A DNA stretch of 64,000 bases from an uncultured Bacteroidales bacterium (GTDB lineage Bacteria > Bacteroidota > Bacteroidia > Bacteroidales > Bacteroidaceae). The stretch covers positions 1 to 64,000 of the forward strand of contig CADCHQ010000004.1 of assembly GCA_902801325.1 (NCBI GenBank). The letters are read 5' to 3'. Made by a program: the position numbers and the translations under genes. The notes beneath the pieces were generated by a model. The model saw only the letters and a program-made list of their open reading frames with translations. It had not been told where the DNA came from and searched no databases. Positions 1-8,556 of this stretch are shown piece after piece; the stretch's first letter is position 1, and each line of letters starts with the position of its first letter.

Positions 1-2
1 TT

Positions 3-185
3 GGCGCTCACATTAGTGGTTCGGAATTTCAGTACCCCGACCTCACTTGGAAGGAACCATGTGGTCAAATGGCTAACCTCGTTGCAGAAAGTGGGGGTAG
101 CAAGGGCCAATTATCACTACTTGTGGAAGCAATTTGTTATGATTTTCTGGAATACGACAAGGACGAATTGGCGAAACTTGTGTAA
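3..185 (+). CDS. C-terminal fragment of an unrecognised protein
   Basis: The frame starting at base 3 is open from the window edge to a TAA at 183-185 and gives 60 residues ending DFLEYDKDELAKLV. Its composition (balanced charge, helical acidic end) looks like a real protein tail. The competing frame from base 1, open to about 201, is rich in Trp, Asn and Thr and reads like an out-of-frame translation. I do not recognise the family. The start lies outside the window. It would be convergent with galK, and a perfect palindrome at 409-434 lies between the two genes. Confidence 0.45.
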   Translation, partial: GAHISGSEFQYPDLTWKEPCGQMANLVAESGGSKGQLSLLVEAICYDFLEYDKDELAKLV

Positions 186-408
186 CGGAAAAAGCAGGTG
201 AAACAACTCCTGAATATATTTAAATAGATACTTTAGATGTTTCGTGGAAAGTTTTTGTGTATATGGATTTTATATTATATTGTTAATGGTGGGTAATGAA
301 TCGAGTAATCATAAGTGTTAGATTGAATAATACAAAGCCGGAGATTGTGCAGGTAACGTGCTTCGGGTGTCCGGTTTGTTTCTCGCTATTCTAACTCATC
401 TAAACGAA

Positions 409-434
409 ACAAGGGCGCAAATTTGCGCCCTTGT
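409..434. terminator. Perfect palindrome between convergent genes
   Basis: Two 13-nt arms, ACAAGGGCGCAAA and its exact reverse complement, meet with no loop bases and would fold as a strong GC-rich hairpin. It lies 34 nt past the galK stop, and on the minus strand it is followed by a T-rich stretch (GTTTCGTTT). It probably ends the gal operon and may also stop the plus-strand gene. The rest of 186-467 is AT-rich and I see nothing else in it. Confidence 0.6.
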
Positions 435-467
435 CCTTTTCAGCCTTTCGACTGTAGTCTTGCGGAA

Positions 468-1628
468 TTACACGAGACGGCGTGCGCCCGGACCGATGAC
501 TACGTCGATGACGATGCACTTCTTGCCGTACTTCTCGAAGAAACGCTTCTGAACGACTTCCTTGAAGTGGTCATACATCTCTTCGGCTACGAGGTTGATG
601 GTGCAACCGCCGAAACCGCCACCCATGATGCGTGAACCGGTGACGCCTTCTTCCTTGGCTACGTCGTTGAGGAAGTCGAGTTCCTCGCACGATACTTCGT
701 ACTCCTTGGAGAGGCCGTAGTGGGTCTCGTACATCTTCTGGCCTACGAGCTCGTAGTCGCCCTTCTCCAGAGCGTCGCAGACGGCCAGCACACGGTCGAT
801 CTCGCCGATGACGTAGTGTGCGCGCTTGTACTCAACCTCGCTGATTTCGCCCTTCACTTCGTCCAGCATTTCCATGTTGGCGTCACGCAGGGTGTCAACC
901 TCGGGATGATGCTTCTTGATGATTTCAGCCACGTGTTCGCACTGGAGGCGGCGCTCGTTGTAGGGAGAGCCTGCCAGTTCGTGCTTAACGCAGGAGTTGA
1001 CGAGCATCAGCTTGTAGCCCTTGGGATTCCAGGGGAAGTAAGCGATTTCACCTGAGCGGCAGTCCATGCGCATGAGGTGGCCGGCCTTGCCGAGGCAGGA
1101 GATGGCCTGGTCCATGATGCCGCAGTTGCAACCGATGTACTTGTGCTCGGTGCGCTGACCAACCTTGGCCAGTTCCATGCGGTCGATCTTGTTGTCGCCG
1201 AACATGTCGTTGAGTGCGAAGGCAAAGGTGCTCTCCAGTGCGGCACTTGATGACATGCCGGCACCCAGGGGTACGTCACCTGCAAAGGCGGTGTTGAAGC
1301 CTTGAACGGGTACGCCCAGAGCCATCATCTCGCGGCATACGCCGTAGATGTAGCGAGCCCAGGTTGCGTTGGGCCCCTTCTCGTCGTCGAGCGAGAACTC
1401 TACCTTGTCCTTCAGGTCGATAGAGTAGGCGCGTACGTTGCGAGTGCCGTTGGCTTTCAGCTCGGCAATCATGCCCTGCTCAACGGCTCCGGGAAATACG
1501 TAACCGTTGTTGTAGTCGGTGTGTTCACCGATGAGGTTGATACGGCCGGGAGCGGCGTAAACATTTCCAGTGGAGCCATCGAAGTGCTTGATGAAGCGGC
1601 TCCGTACGTCTTCGATTGTTAATTTCAT
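468..1628 (-). CDS. galK: Galactokinase
   Basis: Phosphorylates alpha-D-galactose to galactose-1-phosphate with ATP, the first committed step of the Leloir pathway, in the cytoplasm. The product has 386 residues, normal for the GHMP kinase family. It shows the galactokinase signature near residues 28-38 (GRINLIGEHTDY), the GHMP ATP-binding loop (PLGAGMSSSAAL) and the C-terminal GGGFGGC motif. I start at the ATG at 1628, giving MKLTIEDVRSRF, because the upstream in-frame ATG at 1655 would add nine residues encoded by a palindromic repeat element. It is the last gene of the minus-strand galM-transporter-galK operon, 158 nt after the transporter, with a REP-like pair filling that gap. No galT or galE is in the window. 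Confidence 0.97.
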   Translation of the reverse strand: MKLTIEDVRSRFIKHFDGSTGNVYAAPGRINLIGEHTDYNNGYVFPGAVEQGMIAELKANGTRNVRAYSIDLKDKVEFSLDDEKGPNATWARYIYGVCREMMALGVPVQGFNTAFAGDVPLGAGMSSSAALESTFAFALNDMFGDNKIDRMELAKVGQRTEHKYIGCNCGIMDQAISCLGKAGHLMRMDCRSGEIAYFPWNPKGYKLMLVNSCVKHELAGSPYNERRLQCEHVAEIIKKHHPEVDTLRDANMEMLDEVKGEISEVEYKRAHYVIGEIDRVLAVCDALEKGDYELVGQKMYETHYGLSKEYEVSCEELDFLNDVAKEEGVTGSRIMGGGFGGCTINLVAEEMYDHFKEVVQKRFFEKYGKKCIVIDVVIGPGARRLV

Positions 1629-1642
1629 AGTAGTAAACCACG

Positions 1643-1782
1643 ACCCCTTCCCCATACCCTCCCCGAGGGGAGGGCTTATATTCGTTGGGTAATTGAGGTC
1701 CTTTTTTAGTTGTTATTAATGATAATGATTAAATGTCAAATGTGACTACTCCCTCCCCTCGGGGAGGGTGAGGGGTAGGGGC
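1643..1782. repeat. REP/BIME-like palindrome pair, transporter-galK gap
   Basis: Two GC-rich palindromes, CCCTCCCCGAGGGGAGGG at 1657-1674 and CCCTCCCCTCGGGGAGGG at 1751-1768, lie in opposite orientation. Each has a G/C-rich tail (1643-1656 and 1769-1782). The AT-rich spacer contains a segment at about 1695-1723 (AGGTCCTTTTTTA, then TGTTATTAATGATA) that recurs in the next intergenic gap at about 3145-3173. The two gaps therefore carry related ~130-bp elements. The element lies inside the operon and could act on mRNA stability or on galK expression; this is inferred only. Confidence 0.8.
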
Positions 1783-1786
1783 CTCC

Positions 1787-3076
1787 TTATTCCACAGGAA
1801 TATCCGTGTTCACGTTCTTGCTACCCCAGAGAGCGTAGTAGAGGATGTAAGCGGCACAGAGCAGGGGTACCCAGTAAGAGATGAGGTACGAACCCGTCCA
1901 GTCGGCTACGAGACCCTGGATGCCCACCATGATGGCGAAACCGCAAACCATGGTCATGAAGGCACCAGAAGCAATGGCGGTGTACTTGCCAAGGCCCTCG
2001 GTGGCGAGGTTGAAGATTCCACCCCACATAACGCTGGCGCAAAGACCTACGAGCAGGAAGCAGAAGATGCCAACGGGTATGTCGCCCCACAGAAGTGCCA
2101 TGTTGGTGTAGTCGATGCCTGGAACGCTGACGGTGATGTCGGTGGGCAGATAGATGCCAAGGGCAATCAGTATGACTGCAGAGGTAGCCACAAAGGTAAT
2201 CATGGCCTTGGTGCTAACCTTGCCACCTACGCTGGCGCCAACGAAACGACCGATGAGCATGAGCAGGAAATAAACGGCGGCCAGTGTGCCTACATAACCA
2301 GCGTCCATAGCCAGACCCGGTGTGGCGGCGTCCTTGGCTGCTGTCAGGTACTGCAGGATGTAGCCGGGAATACCCATCTCAACGCCTCCATAGAGACCGA
2401 TGGCGAGGATACCGAGGTTGAAGTGACGGAAGGAGAAGGCCGAGTGGGGGTCTTTCTCACCGCTCTTAACTTCGACGGCTTGCTGGGGTTCTTCGATCCT
2501 GGTGAAGAAGATTACGATGAAGGCAATGACGAAGATGGCCAAAGCAATCATCAGGGCTGGTGTGGCGTCAGAGATCTTTGCCTTTGCTGCATCACCGATG
2601 AGGGCACCCATGATGATGTAAACGGCTACGGCTGCGGTTGAGTTGAACACACCGCCGGTCTGAATGAGCTGGTTGCCCTTGTTGCCACCGCCACCAAGCA
2701 GGTTGAGCATGGGGTTAACAACGGTATTCAGGATGCACATGCAGCAACCCGAGATGAGGGCACCGATGAGGTAAACGGCCATGCCACCCCAACCGGAGAG
2801 CCACTGGACGATGATGCCCGTGATACCCACCAACAGGCCTACGAGGGCTGTACGCTTGTAACCCCAGTGCTTAATCATCAATCCTGCGGGGAAGCCCATC
2901 AGCAGATAAGCCATAAAGTTGCCGTAGTTGCCAATCATGGCCATGAAGTTGGTGGTCCCAAACTGGTTTTTCACAATTACGCCCATGGGAGAGCAGAGGT
3001 TCGTCACGAAGGCAATCATGGCGAACAGGGCTATCATCACGATGATGGCACCCCACTGAGTTTTTTCTTGTTTCAT
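1787..3076 (-). CDS. MFS sugar (glucose/galactose) transporter, FucP/GluP type
   Basis: A 429-residue integral membrane protein with about 12 hydrophobic segments, of the fucose/glucose-galactose:H+ symporter branch of the major facilitator superfamily. Features seen are the N-terminal QWGAIIVMIALFAMIAFVTN segment, a glycine-rich cytoplasmic loop after helix 4-5 (NLLGGGGNKGNQL), and the FNSTAAVAVYIIMGALIG region. Its place between galM and galK makes galactose the likely substrate, imported across the inner membrane and handed to the kinase; this is inferred from context because FucP/GluP members also carry fucose or glucose. REP-like pairs flank it on both sides. Confidence 0.9.
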   Translation of the reverse strand: MKQEKTQWGAIIVMIALFAMIAFVTNLCSPMGVIVKNQFGTTNFMAMIGNYGNFMAYLLMGFPAGLMIKHWGYKRTALVGLLVGITGIIVQWLSGWGGMAVYLIGALISGCCMCILNTVVNPMLNLLGGGGNKGNQLIQTGGVFNSTAAVAVYIIMGALIGDAAKAKISDATPALMIALAIFVIAFIVIFFTRIEEPQQAVEVKSGEKDPHSAFSFRHFNLGILAIGLYGGVEMGIPGYILQYLTAAKDAATPGLAMDAGYVGTLAAVYFLLMLIGRFVGASVGGKVSTKAMITFVATSAVILIALGIYLPTDITVSVPGIDYTNMALLWGDIPVGIFCFLLVGLCASVMWGGIFNLATEGLGKYTAIASGAFMTMVCGFAIMVGIQGLVADWTGSYLISYWVPLLCAAYILYYALWGSKNVNTDIPVE

Positions 3077-3104
3077 CTTAGAAAAGAGCGACCTCCTTCT
3101 CAGT

Positions 3105-3218
3105 CCCTCCCCGAGGGGAGGGCGTAAATACGATCGAGAAGTGTAGGTCTTTTTTAAATGTTATTAAATGATATCTTTATTCGTGCAATTATGACAATCC
3201 CTTCTACGAAGGGGGTGA
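3105..3218. repeat. REP/BIME-like palindrome pair, galM-transporter gap
   Basis: CCCTCCCCGAGGGGAGGG at 3105-3122 is identical to the palindrome at 1657-1674. A second, weaker hairpin (CCCTTC-TAC-GAAGGG, 3199-3213) with a GGTGAG tail stands in opposite orientation. The spacer at about 3145-3173 (AGGTCTTTTTTA, then TGTTATTAAATGATA) matches the one in the transporter-galK gap. Confidence 0.75.
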
Positions 3219-3224
3219 GTCCGT

Positions 3225-4304
3225 TTATTTGTCCGTTCCGAACTTGTAGATAGTCTTCTGAGTATAGACTTCACCCGGACGCAGGACTACGCTGGGGAAA
3301 TAAGGACGGTTAGGACTGTCGGGGAAGTGCTGAGCCTCGAAGCATAGGGCAGAACGGCGGGGTGCTGTAGCGCCAAACTGCAGGGGATAGCCAGTAGCCC
3401 AGTTGTCGCTGTAGAACTGCACACCGGGTTCGGTTGTCCACACTTCCATTGTTCGACCGCTTACGGGTTCCGTCATCTCGGCAGCCAGTGTCAGTTCGCC
3501 GGGCTCCTGCTTGTTGAGTACGAAGCAGTGGTCGTAGCCTGCACCATTCTTGATCTGCTCGTCGTCGGCATCGATGTCCTGACCTACGGGTTTGGGTGTG
3601 CGGAAGTCGAAAGGAGTGCCGTCAACCTTCAGGATTTCGCCAGTAGGAATCGATGTGTCGTCGATGGGCACATAATGGTCGGCGTTGACGCGCAGGATGA
3701 CGTTTGTGGCTTCGGGCGTGGGGTTGGCAATGCCAGCGAGAGAGAAGTATCCGTGATGTGTCATGTTCACGATGGTCTTCTTGTTCGTCATTCCGTGATA
3801 GTCGATTACGAGTTCGTCGTCGTCTGTCAGGGAATAGCGCACGGTCATCTTTAGTTCGCCAGGGAATCCTTCCTCATAATACGCAAATACATAGCGCAAT
3901 ACGAGCTCTCGTTCATTTATTTGTTCAGCATCCCAAACGCGGGCGTGAGCACCCGTGGGACCACCATGCAAGTTGTTGGGACCGTTGTTGATGGCCAACG
4001 AATACTCCTTGCCGTTCATCACGAACTTACCCTTGCAAATGCGGTTGCCATAACGGCCGATGAGTGTGGAAAGGAAAGGCTCGGGACTGTTGATCACATC
4101 CTGGATGTTGTCGTGACCCTGAATGACGTTGGCGAATTTGCCGTCGCGGTCAGGTACCATAATAGACACAAGAGCACCACCATAGTTGGTGATGTCCACT
4201 TCCATTCCGTTTTCGTTCACGAGGGTGTACAGGTCGGTCTCCTTGCCCTGTACTACAGCCTGAAAGTCCTCGCGTTTCAGGCCTGAGATGTGTTGTGGTG
4301 TCAT
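3225..4304 (-). CDS. galM: Aldose 1-epimerase (galactose mutarotase)
   Basis: Interconverts beta- and alpha-galactose so that galactokinase receives the alpha anomer. At 359 residues it has the expected length. Visible family motifs are NNLHGGPTGAHARVWD (substrate-binding region near residue 110), THHGYFSLAG with the catalytic acid His near residue 184, VQFYSDNWATGYP, and ALCFEAQHFPDSPN, which carries the general-base Glu. There is no clear signal peptide, so it is cytoplasmic or weakly exported. It is the first gene of the gal operon, and a good Bacteroidetes promoter lies 35-65 nt upstream (4339-4369). Confidence 0.96.
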   Translation of the reverse strand: MTPQHISGLKREDFQAVVQGKETDLYTLVNENGMEVDITNYGGALVSIMVPDRDGKFANVIQGHDNIQDVINSPEPFLSTLIGRYGNRICKGKFVMNGKEYSLAINNGPNNLHGGPTGAHARVWDAEQINERELVLRYVFAYYEEGFPGELKMTVRYSLTDDDELVIDYHGMTNKKTIVNMTHHGYFSLAGIANPTPEATNVILRVNADHYVPIDDTSIPTGEILKVDGTPFDFRTPKPVGQDIDADDEQIKNGAGYDHCFVLNKQEPGELTLAAEMTEPVSGRTMEVWTTEPGVQFYSDNWATGYPLQFGATAPRRSALCFEAQHFPDSPNRPYFPSVVLRPGEVYTQKTIYKFGTDK

Positions 4305-4338
4305 CTTTTGATAGGTTTAAAGTTAATCAATGCACTCG

Positions 4339-4369
4339 CAAACTTAACAAAAACTTTTGAACCTTGCAA
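4339..4369 (-). promoter_or_regulatory. Promoter of the gal operon
   Basis: On the minus strand, TTG (4367-4369) is followed by exactly 20 nt and then TAAGTTTG (4339-4346), a full match to the Bacteroidetes -33/-7 pattern. Transcription would begin about 25-30 nt before the galM ATG. I see no obvious operator repeat beside it. Confidence 0.75.
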
Positions 4370-4484
4370 CGATTACGTGCAAAAAGTAAGAAACTTTAAA
4401 TCTTTTTTGTAAAAAAGTGCTTTTCGCGTCACTCTCCGTTGCCCTATTTCCGTCGTTGCGTCGTCGTGAGAAAAACTATGTTCG

Positions 4485-4523
4485 CCCAAAAGAAAAATAG
4501 GCAACGATTTTTTGCTCGTTGCC
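4485..4523 (-). terminator. Rho-independent terminator after folC
   Basis: GGCAACGA (4500-4507), an 8-nt loop and TCGTTGCC (4516-4523) form an 8-bp stem. On the minus strand it runs into CTATTTTTCTTTT. It lies about 90 nt past the folC stop. Confidence 0.7.
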
Positions 4524-4612
4524 CAATTCGTTATATCTTTGTAGGCGATAGTCAGAGTGAAGATATACCTTATTAATTGCTATAAGCAATTCGATTATAG
4601 GAAGAAAGGGAA

Positions 4613-6052
4613 TCAATCCTTTTGTAGGTACGTGAGCAGGTCGGCAACGATGAATGACGAACCGCCCACAAAGATGAAGTCGTTGGGCGAAGCATCGTTC
4701 AGAGCTGCTTGATAGGCTTCAGCAACGGTGGGATAGGTGAGAGGCTTCCCGTCCTTCTCGTGTGCGCTTTGGAGACCAAGTCCTAGTCCTATCTCGGCTA
4801 TCTCCTCGGCTGGCATTGCACGGCGAACAGAGGCCTGCGTGAAGTAATAGGAAGCTTCCTTTGGGAAATAAGCGAGCGAAGTGCGCACATCCTTGTCGCT
4901 GACCATGCCGAGAACAATTCGGAGGGAGTGACGGGTTCCGAGTTCTGAGTTCCGAGTTCCGAGTTCCGAGTTTCTGGTTCGTAATTCGTTACTCGTAATT
5001 CGTAACTGTTCAGCGATATACTGTAAACCACCGGGATTGTGAGCAGTGTCGCAAATGACGGTGGGCGAGTCCTGAATCTTTTGCCAACGGCCCATCAGAC
5101 CCGTCAGTTTGCAAACGTGGGCAAAGCCGTCATGGATGAATTTCTTCTTCCGTGAACCTATCACCTTCAATGCTCTTAATGCCTTCACGGCTTCAAGAAT
5201 CGTAGCGGTATTCTTCTCCTGACAGAGTCCGCGCAGTTCTGCCTCGAACGTTCCGAAGTGGCGCGTTTCATAAGTACCGTCTTGCCAACTGATGATTTCA
5301 CCCTCTTCGTCGGCAAAAGTGATGGGAGCATTCATCTCCTTGGCCTTTTCGAGGAAGACTTCTCGCACACCTTCGTGTCCGTTCGTTTCACCTATGATTA
5401 CAGGTACATTTGGCTTAATGATGCCTGCTTTCTCGCCTGCAATCTTTTCCAAAGTATCGCCAAGAAACTGCGTGTGTTCGAGGCTGATGTTGGTGATGAC
5501 GGAAAGGAGAGGTGTGATGATGTTGGTGCAATCGAGACGACCTCCTAGGCCAACTTCAATCACGGCAATGTCCACATGCTGCTCTTCGAAGTACTTGAAA
5601 GCCAAAGCTGTAGCCAATTCGAAGAACGACGGATAGAGGGGCTCGAAGAACGAGCGCTCCTGCTCGACAAAGTCGATGACGCGCTGTTCGGGTATCATCT
5701 CACCATTGACACGAATGCGTTCGCGGAAATCAACAAGGTGTGGACTCGTGTATAGTCCTACCTTATAGCCTGCCGACTGAAGAATGGCGGCCAGCGTGTG
5801 ACTGACACTTCCCTTGCCATTAGTACCCCCGACATGAATGGTCTTGAACGAATGGTGTGGGTGGCCGAAATGCTCGTCCAGCGCGTGGGTGTTCTGCAAT
5901 CCTTCCTTATACGCACCAGCCCCTATGTTCTGGAACATGGGGGCTACGTTGAAGAGGTAGTCGATGGCTTTATGGTAAGCGACCCCACTCCCTTGCCCCT
6001 CCCGAGGGAGGGGAGTAGTCACTGTTGCTGGTATTTTGTTGTCGCCTCTCAT
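4613..6052 (-). CDS. folC: Folylpolyglutamate / dihydrofolate synthase
   Basis: Adds glutamate to (dihydro)folate using ATP in the cytoplasm. Mur-ligase-family features are visible: the ATP loop GTNGKGS at residues 76-82, YTSPHLVDFRERIRVNGE, GLGGRLDCTN, and DTAHNPGG in the C-terminal domain. At 479 residues it is longer than the usual ~420-430, and two repeat insertions explain the excess. Residues about 13-19 are encoded by a REP-like palindrome (5997-6014). Residues about 348-373 come from a 7-nt-period tandem array (4935-5008), which yields two copies of the heptapeptide RNSELGT between the AHNPGG region and the LRIVLGMVSDKD strand. The reading frame is kept, and both catalytic regions are intact. 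The ATG at 6052 is the only start before the conserved YHKAIDYLFN. Confidence 0.95.
   Translation of the reverse strand: MRGDNKIPATVTTPLPREGQGSGVAYHKAIDYLFNVAPMFQNIGAGAYKEGLQNTHALDEHFGHPHHSFKTIHVGGTNGKGSVSHTLAAILQSAGYKVGLYTSPHLVDFRERIRVNGEMIPEQRVIDFVEQERSFFEPLYPSFFELATALAFKYFEEQHVDIAVIEVGLGGRLDCTNIITPLLSVITNISLEHTQFLGDTLEKIAGEKAGIIKPNVPVIIGETNGHEGVREVFLEKAKEMNAPITFADEEGEIISWQDGTYETRHFGTFEAELRGLCQEKNTATILEAVKALRALKVIGSRKKKFIHDGFAHVCKLTGLMGRWQKIQDSPTVICDTAHNPGGLQYIAEQLRITSNELRTRNSELGTRNSELGTRHSLRIVLGMVSDKDVRTSLAYFPKEASYYFTQASVRRAMPAEEIAEIGLGLGLQSAHEKDGKPLTYPTVAEAYQAALNDASPNDFIFVGGSSFIVADLLTYLQKD
4935..5008. repeat. Heptanucleotide tandem array inside folC
   Basis: About ten 7-nt units read on the plus strand as GTTCCGA/GTTCTGA, drifting to TAATTCG/ACTCGTA-like units. 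Translated on the minus strand, three units (21 nt) make one seven-residue repeat. Confidence 0.9.
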
Positions 6053-6110
6053 CTTTAATTTTAATAGTATATACGCCCCTCACTCGGGAGGGGAATGGGG
6101 GTGGGGTTTT
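5997..6110. repeat. REP/BIME-like pair across the folC start
   Basis: CCCCTCCCGAGGGAGGGG at 5997-6014 lies inside the folC N-terminus. CCCCTC-ACTC-GGGAGGGG at 6076-6093, with the tail AATGGGGGTGGGG, lies between folC and dnaJ. The two are in opposite orientation and enclose the folC start codon. Confidence 0.8.
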
Positions 6111-7290
6111 AATTAAAGAAGCTCTTGAACTTTTCGAAAATCTTGTTCTTGCTCGATTCCGAAGGACGGAAATTGTCGCTACGGGCAAACTGTTCCATTG
6201 CCTGCTTCTCCTCGCGATTAAGCGTTTCGGGGATGTAGACACTGATGTGAACGATGAGATCGCCCATACCATAACCATAACCCTGAACGGCAGGAAGACC
6301 TTTGCCACGCAGACGGACTACCTTGCCAGGTTGTGTGCCCGGTTCTATCTTGATGCGCGCCTTGCCGTCGAGTGTAGGAATCTCAACTGTTCCACCTAAT
6401 GTGGCCGTTGGTACATCGAGCAACAGGTTATAGACAAGGTTCTGTTCTTCGCGAACGAAGTCCTTGTGTGGCTGTACCTCGATGAACACTTGTATGTCGC
6501 CTGGCACACCATTATGCTTGCCGGCATTGCCCTTCTGAGGAACGGTAACAACCATTCCATCGGCTACGCCTGCAGGTATCTTTACTTCTACAAGTTCCTC
6601 GCCAGTAACGACGCCTTCGCCGTGACATTTCGTACACTTGTTCTTAATAGTATGCCCTTCACCTCCGCAGGTGGGACAGGCTTGTTGTGTCTGCATGCGT
6701 CCAAACATGGAGTTGACGGTGCGTACGGTATAACCCTTACCACCACACGTCGGGCAGGTCTGTGTTTGTCCATCTTCCGAACCACTTCCGTGACAATGGT
6801 CGCAGGTCACCGCCTTCTTCACCTTGAATTTCTTGGTTACGCCCTGAGCTACCTCATTGAGCGTAAGGCTCACCTTGAGTCGAAGGTCGCTTCCACGATA
6901 AACTTGATGACCGCCTTGGCCTCCATTTCCGGCAAAGCCGCTGAAGATGTCACTGAAGCCTCCGAAGCCTCCTCCGCCACTCATGCGTCCGCCGAAGATG
7001 TCGCCGAACATCGAGAAGATGTCGTCCATGTTCATGCCTCCGCCACTGAAACCACCGCCCATGCCGTTCAGGCCTTCGTGGCCAAACTGGTCATAGCGAG
7101 CGCGCTTCTGCTCGTCGTGCAGCACATCATATGCCTCAGCCGCCTCCTTGAACTTCTCCTCGGCTTCTTTGTTGCCGGGGTTGCGGTCAGGGTGGTACTT
7201 GATGGCCATCTTCTTGTATGCGGCCTTTATCTCTTGTGGTGTGGCGTTCTTTTGCACGCCCAGCACTTCATAATAATCCCTTTTAGCCAT
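6109..7290 (-). CDS. dnaJ: Chaperone DnaJ (Hsp40)
   Basis: Co-chaperone that stimulates DnaK ATPase and delivers unfolded clients. The complete type I layout is visible over 393 residues. There is a J domain with the HPD triad ([10 protein letters not shown], residues ~32-41), then a G/F-rich linker with [10 protein letters not shown] and [14 protein letters not shown]. Four zinc-binding repeats follow ([32 protein letters not shown]), and then the substrate-binding C-terminal domains. It follows grpE by 53 nt on the same strand, the usual Bacteroidetes grpE-dnaJ pair; dnaK is not in the window. Confidence 0.99.
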   Translation of the reverse strand: MAKRDYYEVLGVQKNATPQEIKAAYKKMAIKYHPDRNPGNKEAEEKFKEAAEAYDVLHDEQKRARYDQFGHEGLNGMGGGFSGGGMNMDDIFSMFGDIFGGRMSGGGGFGGFSDIFSGFAGNGGQGGHQVYRGSDLRLKVSLTLNEVAQGVTKKFKVKKAVTCDHCHGSGSEDGQTQTCPTCGGKGYTVRTVNSMFGRMQTQQACPTCGGEGHTIKNKCTKCHGEGVVTGEELVEVKIPAGVADGMVVTVPQKGNAGKHNGVPGDIQVFIEVQPHKDFVREEQNLVYNLLLDVPTATLGGTVEIPTLDGKARIKIEPGTQPGKVVRLRGKGLPAVQGYGYGMGDLIVHISVYIPETLNREEKQAMEQFARSDNFRPSESSKNKIFEKFKSFFN

Positions 7291-7343
7291 TTGCTTGGTT
7301 CAATTAGCTTTTCTTTTTTCTCTTCTTCTCTTTTCTCTTTCTC

Positions 7344-7928
7344 TCAGATTCCGACAACTACTTTTGCGAATCTCAGAACGGTGTCGTTAAGCATGTAGCC
7401 CTTCTCTGTGCAGTCGATGACTTTGCCCTTCAGTTCAGGCGTTGGAGCAGGGAACTGGGTAACAGCCTCGTGGAAGTCGGTGTTGAAGTCGACTCCCTCC
7501 GTCTTCATTTGCGTTACGCCTTGTGCCTCCATAACCTTCAGGAACTTCTTGTAGATGAGGTCGATACCTTCGCGTACGGCTTTTACATCCTCGGCCGTAT
7601 CGATGTGCTGCAAGGCACGCTCCAGGTCGTCAATGACGGGAAGCATGGCCTCCAGCACTTTGCGACCACCATTCAGGATGAGTTCTGCCTTCTCCTTGAT
7701 GATGCGCTTGCGGAAGTTGTCAAATTCGGCCTGCTTGTACAGGCGTTCCTTCTCCAGTTCTGCCACGCGTGCTTCGGCAAGTGCCAACTTGTCTTCTATG
7801 GTTTCTTCCTGAGGTGCTTCGGCCTCTTCAACCTCTGCTTGTTCTGTATTCTCTGTGTTCACACTCTCCTCTATGGTCACGTCTTCCGTGGCCTCCATCT
7901 TCTTTGTGTCTTCTGTATTTTTGCTCAT
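7344..7928 (-). CDS. grpE: Nucleotide exchange factor GrpE
   Basis: Releases ADP from DnaK in the Hsp70 cycle. A very acidic N-terminal tail (residues ~5-55, rich in Glu, Thr and Val) leads into a long coiled coil (LALAEARVAELEKERLYKQA), the FDNFRKRI motif and the C-terminal beta domain ending VLRFAKVVVGI. I start at the ATG at 7928 (MSKNTEDTKK); the in-frame codon at 7949 only adds MTKYTYI. No clear TAnnTTTG box is found upstream, so a heat-shock promoter cannot be proposed from sequence alone. Confidence 0.97.
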   Translation of the reverse strand: MSKNTEDTKKMEATEDVTIEESVNTENTEQAEVEEAEAPQEETIEDKLALAEARVAELEKERLYKQAEFDNFRKRIIKEKAELILNGGRKVLEAMLPVIDDLERALQHIDTAEDVKAVREGIDLIYKKFLKVMEAQGVTQMKTEGVDFNTDFHEAVTQFPAPTPELKGKVIDCTEKGYMLNDTVLRFAKVVVGI

Positions 7929-8048
7929 AATATAGGTGTATTTTGTCACTTTTTATGCTACAAATATCTTGCCAAAGGCATGTTTCTTCGAAGTGTTTTT
8001 GCTCCGAAGTGCCAATAATGTATGAAAAAGAGGGATTTTGTCTGTGTT

Positions 8049-8519
8049 TTATTCCCCTTCTACATGACAATGGATGAATCCCATCTCTCGTGCTCGTTCC
8101 TCAGACATGAGGAAGTAGGTGGCTTCGCCTTCAGTACAGACTTCGCCTTGCGAATTGCATATTTCTGCGTGTATGAAGAGGATGTTTCGCATCTGCTTGG
8201 TGATGTGTGCTCGGATGGTCAACTGAGGTTCGTTTGTCGATACGGCTTTGCGAAACTTTATGTTGAGGCTGGTCGTGAAGCCGCTTGTCTGCATCTTGCG
8301 CGTTACTACCCAACCGCATGTCTCGTCGATGAGTGTGCTCAGGACACCGCCATGCATCGTGTCCACCCATCCTTGGAAGTTGCGTTCGGGATGCCAAGTG
8401 CTCACGATGTCGTCGCCGTCTTCGTAAAACTCCATGTGAAGGCCAAAGGGGTTGTTGGGTGCACAGCCAAAGCAGTTATATTCAGGATGCCCCGTCCAGG
8501 GGTTGATGATTTTCTTCAT
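8049..8519 (-). CDS. Hotdog-fold acyl-CoA thioesterase, PaaI/YigI-like
   Basis: A 156-residue single hotdog domain. The conserved active-site segment is WVDTMHGGVLSTLIDETCGWV (residues ~52-72), where HGG and the following Asp/Glu position the thioester. GFTTSLNIKFRKAV forms the central strand of the fold. The N-terminal NCFGCAPNNPFGLHM, with its CFGC motif, is common in PaaI-like thioesterases. The substrate cannot be told from sequence; hydrolysis of an acyl- or aryl-CoA in the cytoplasm is expected. It sits alone between grpE and a thioredoxin-like gene. Confidence 0.85.
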   Translation of the reverse strand: MKKIINPWTGHPEYNCFGCAPNNPFGLHMEFYEDGDDIVSTWHPERNFQGWVDTMHGGVLSTLIDETCGWVVTRKMQTSGFTTSLNIKFRKAVSTNEPQLTIRAHITKQMRNILFIHAEICNSQGEVCTEGEATYFLMSEERAREMGFIHCHVEGE

Positions 8520-8556
8520 TTTTTATCTTGTTTACGGATTTGAAAGATATGGGATG

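Larger units (their letters stand above)
4305..4612. other. Gene-free gap between galM and folC
   Basis: Holds the gal operon promoter (4339-4369) and the folC terminator (4485-4523). The remainder, about 4390-4480 and 4530-4612, shows no open frame or repeat that I can support. Confidence 0.6.

Noticed and set aside
1..201. 66-residue open frame from the window edge
   Set aside because: Frame 3 over the same bases (3-185) has a more protein-like composition; the frame-1 product is rich in Trp/Asn/Thr and begins at a TTG on the edge.
6466..7398. 310-residue plus-strand frame opposite dnaJ
   Set aside because: Antisense shadow of dnaJ's glycine- and cysteine-rich coding sequence, no promoter, no family resemblance.
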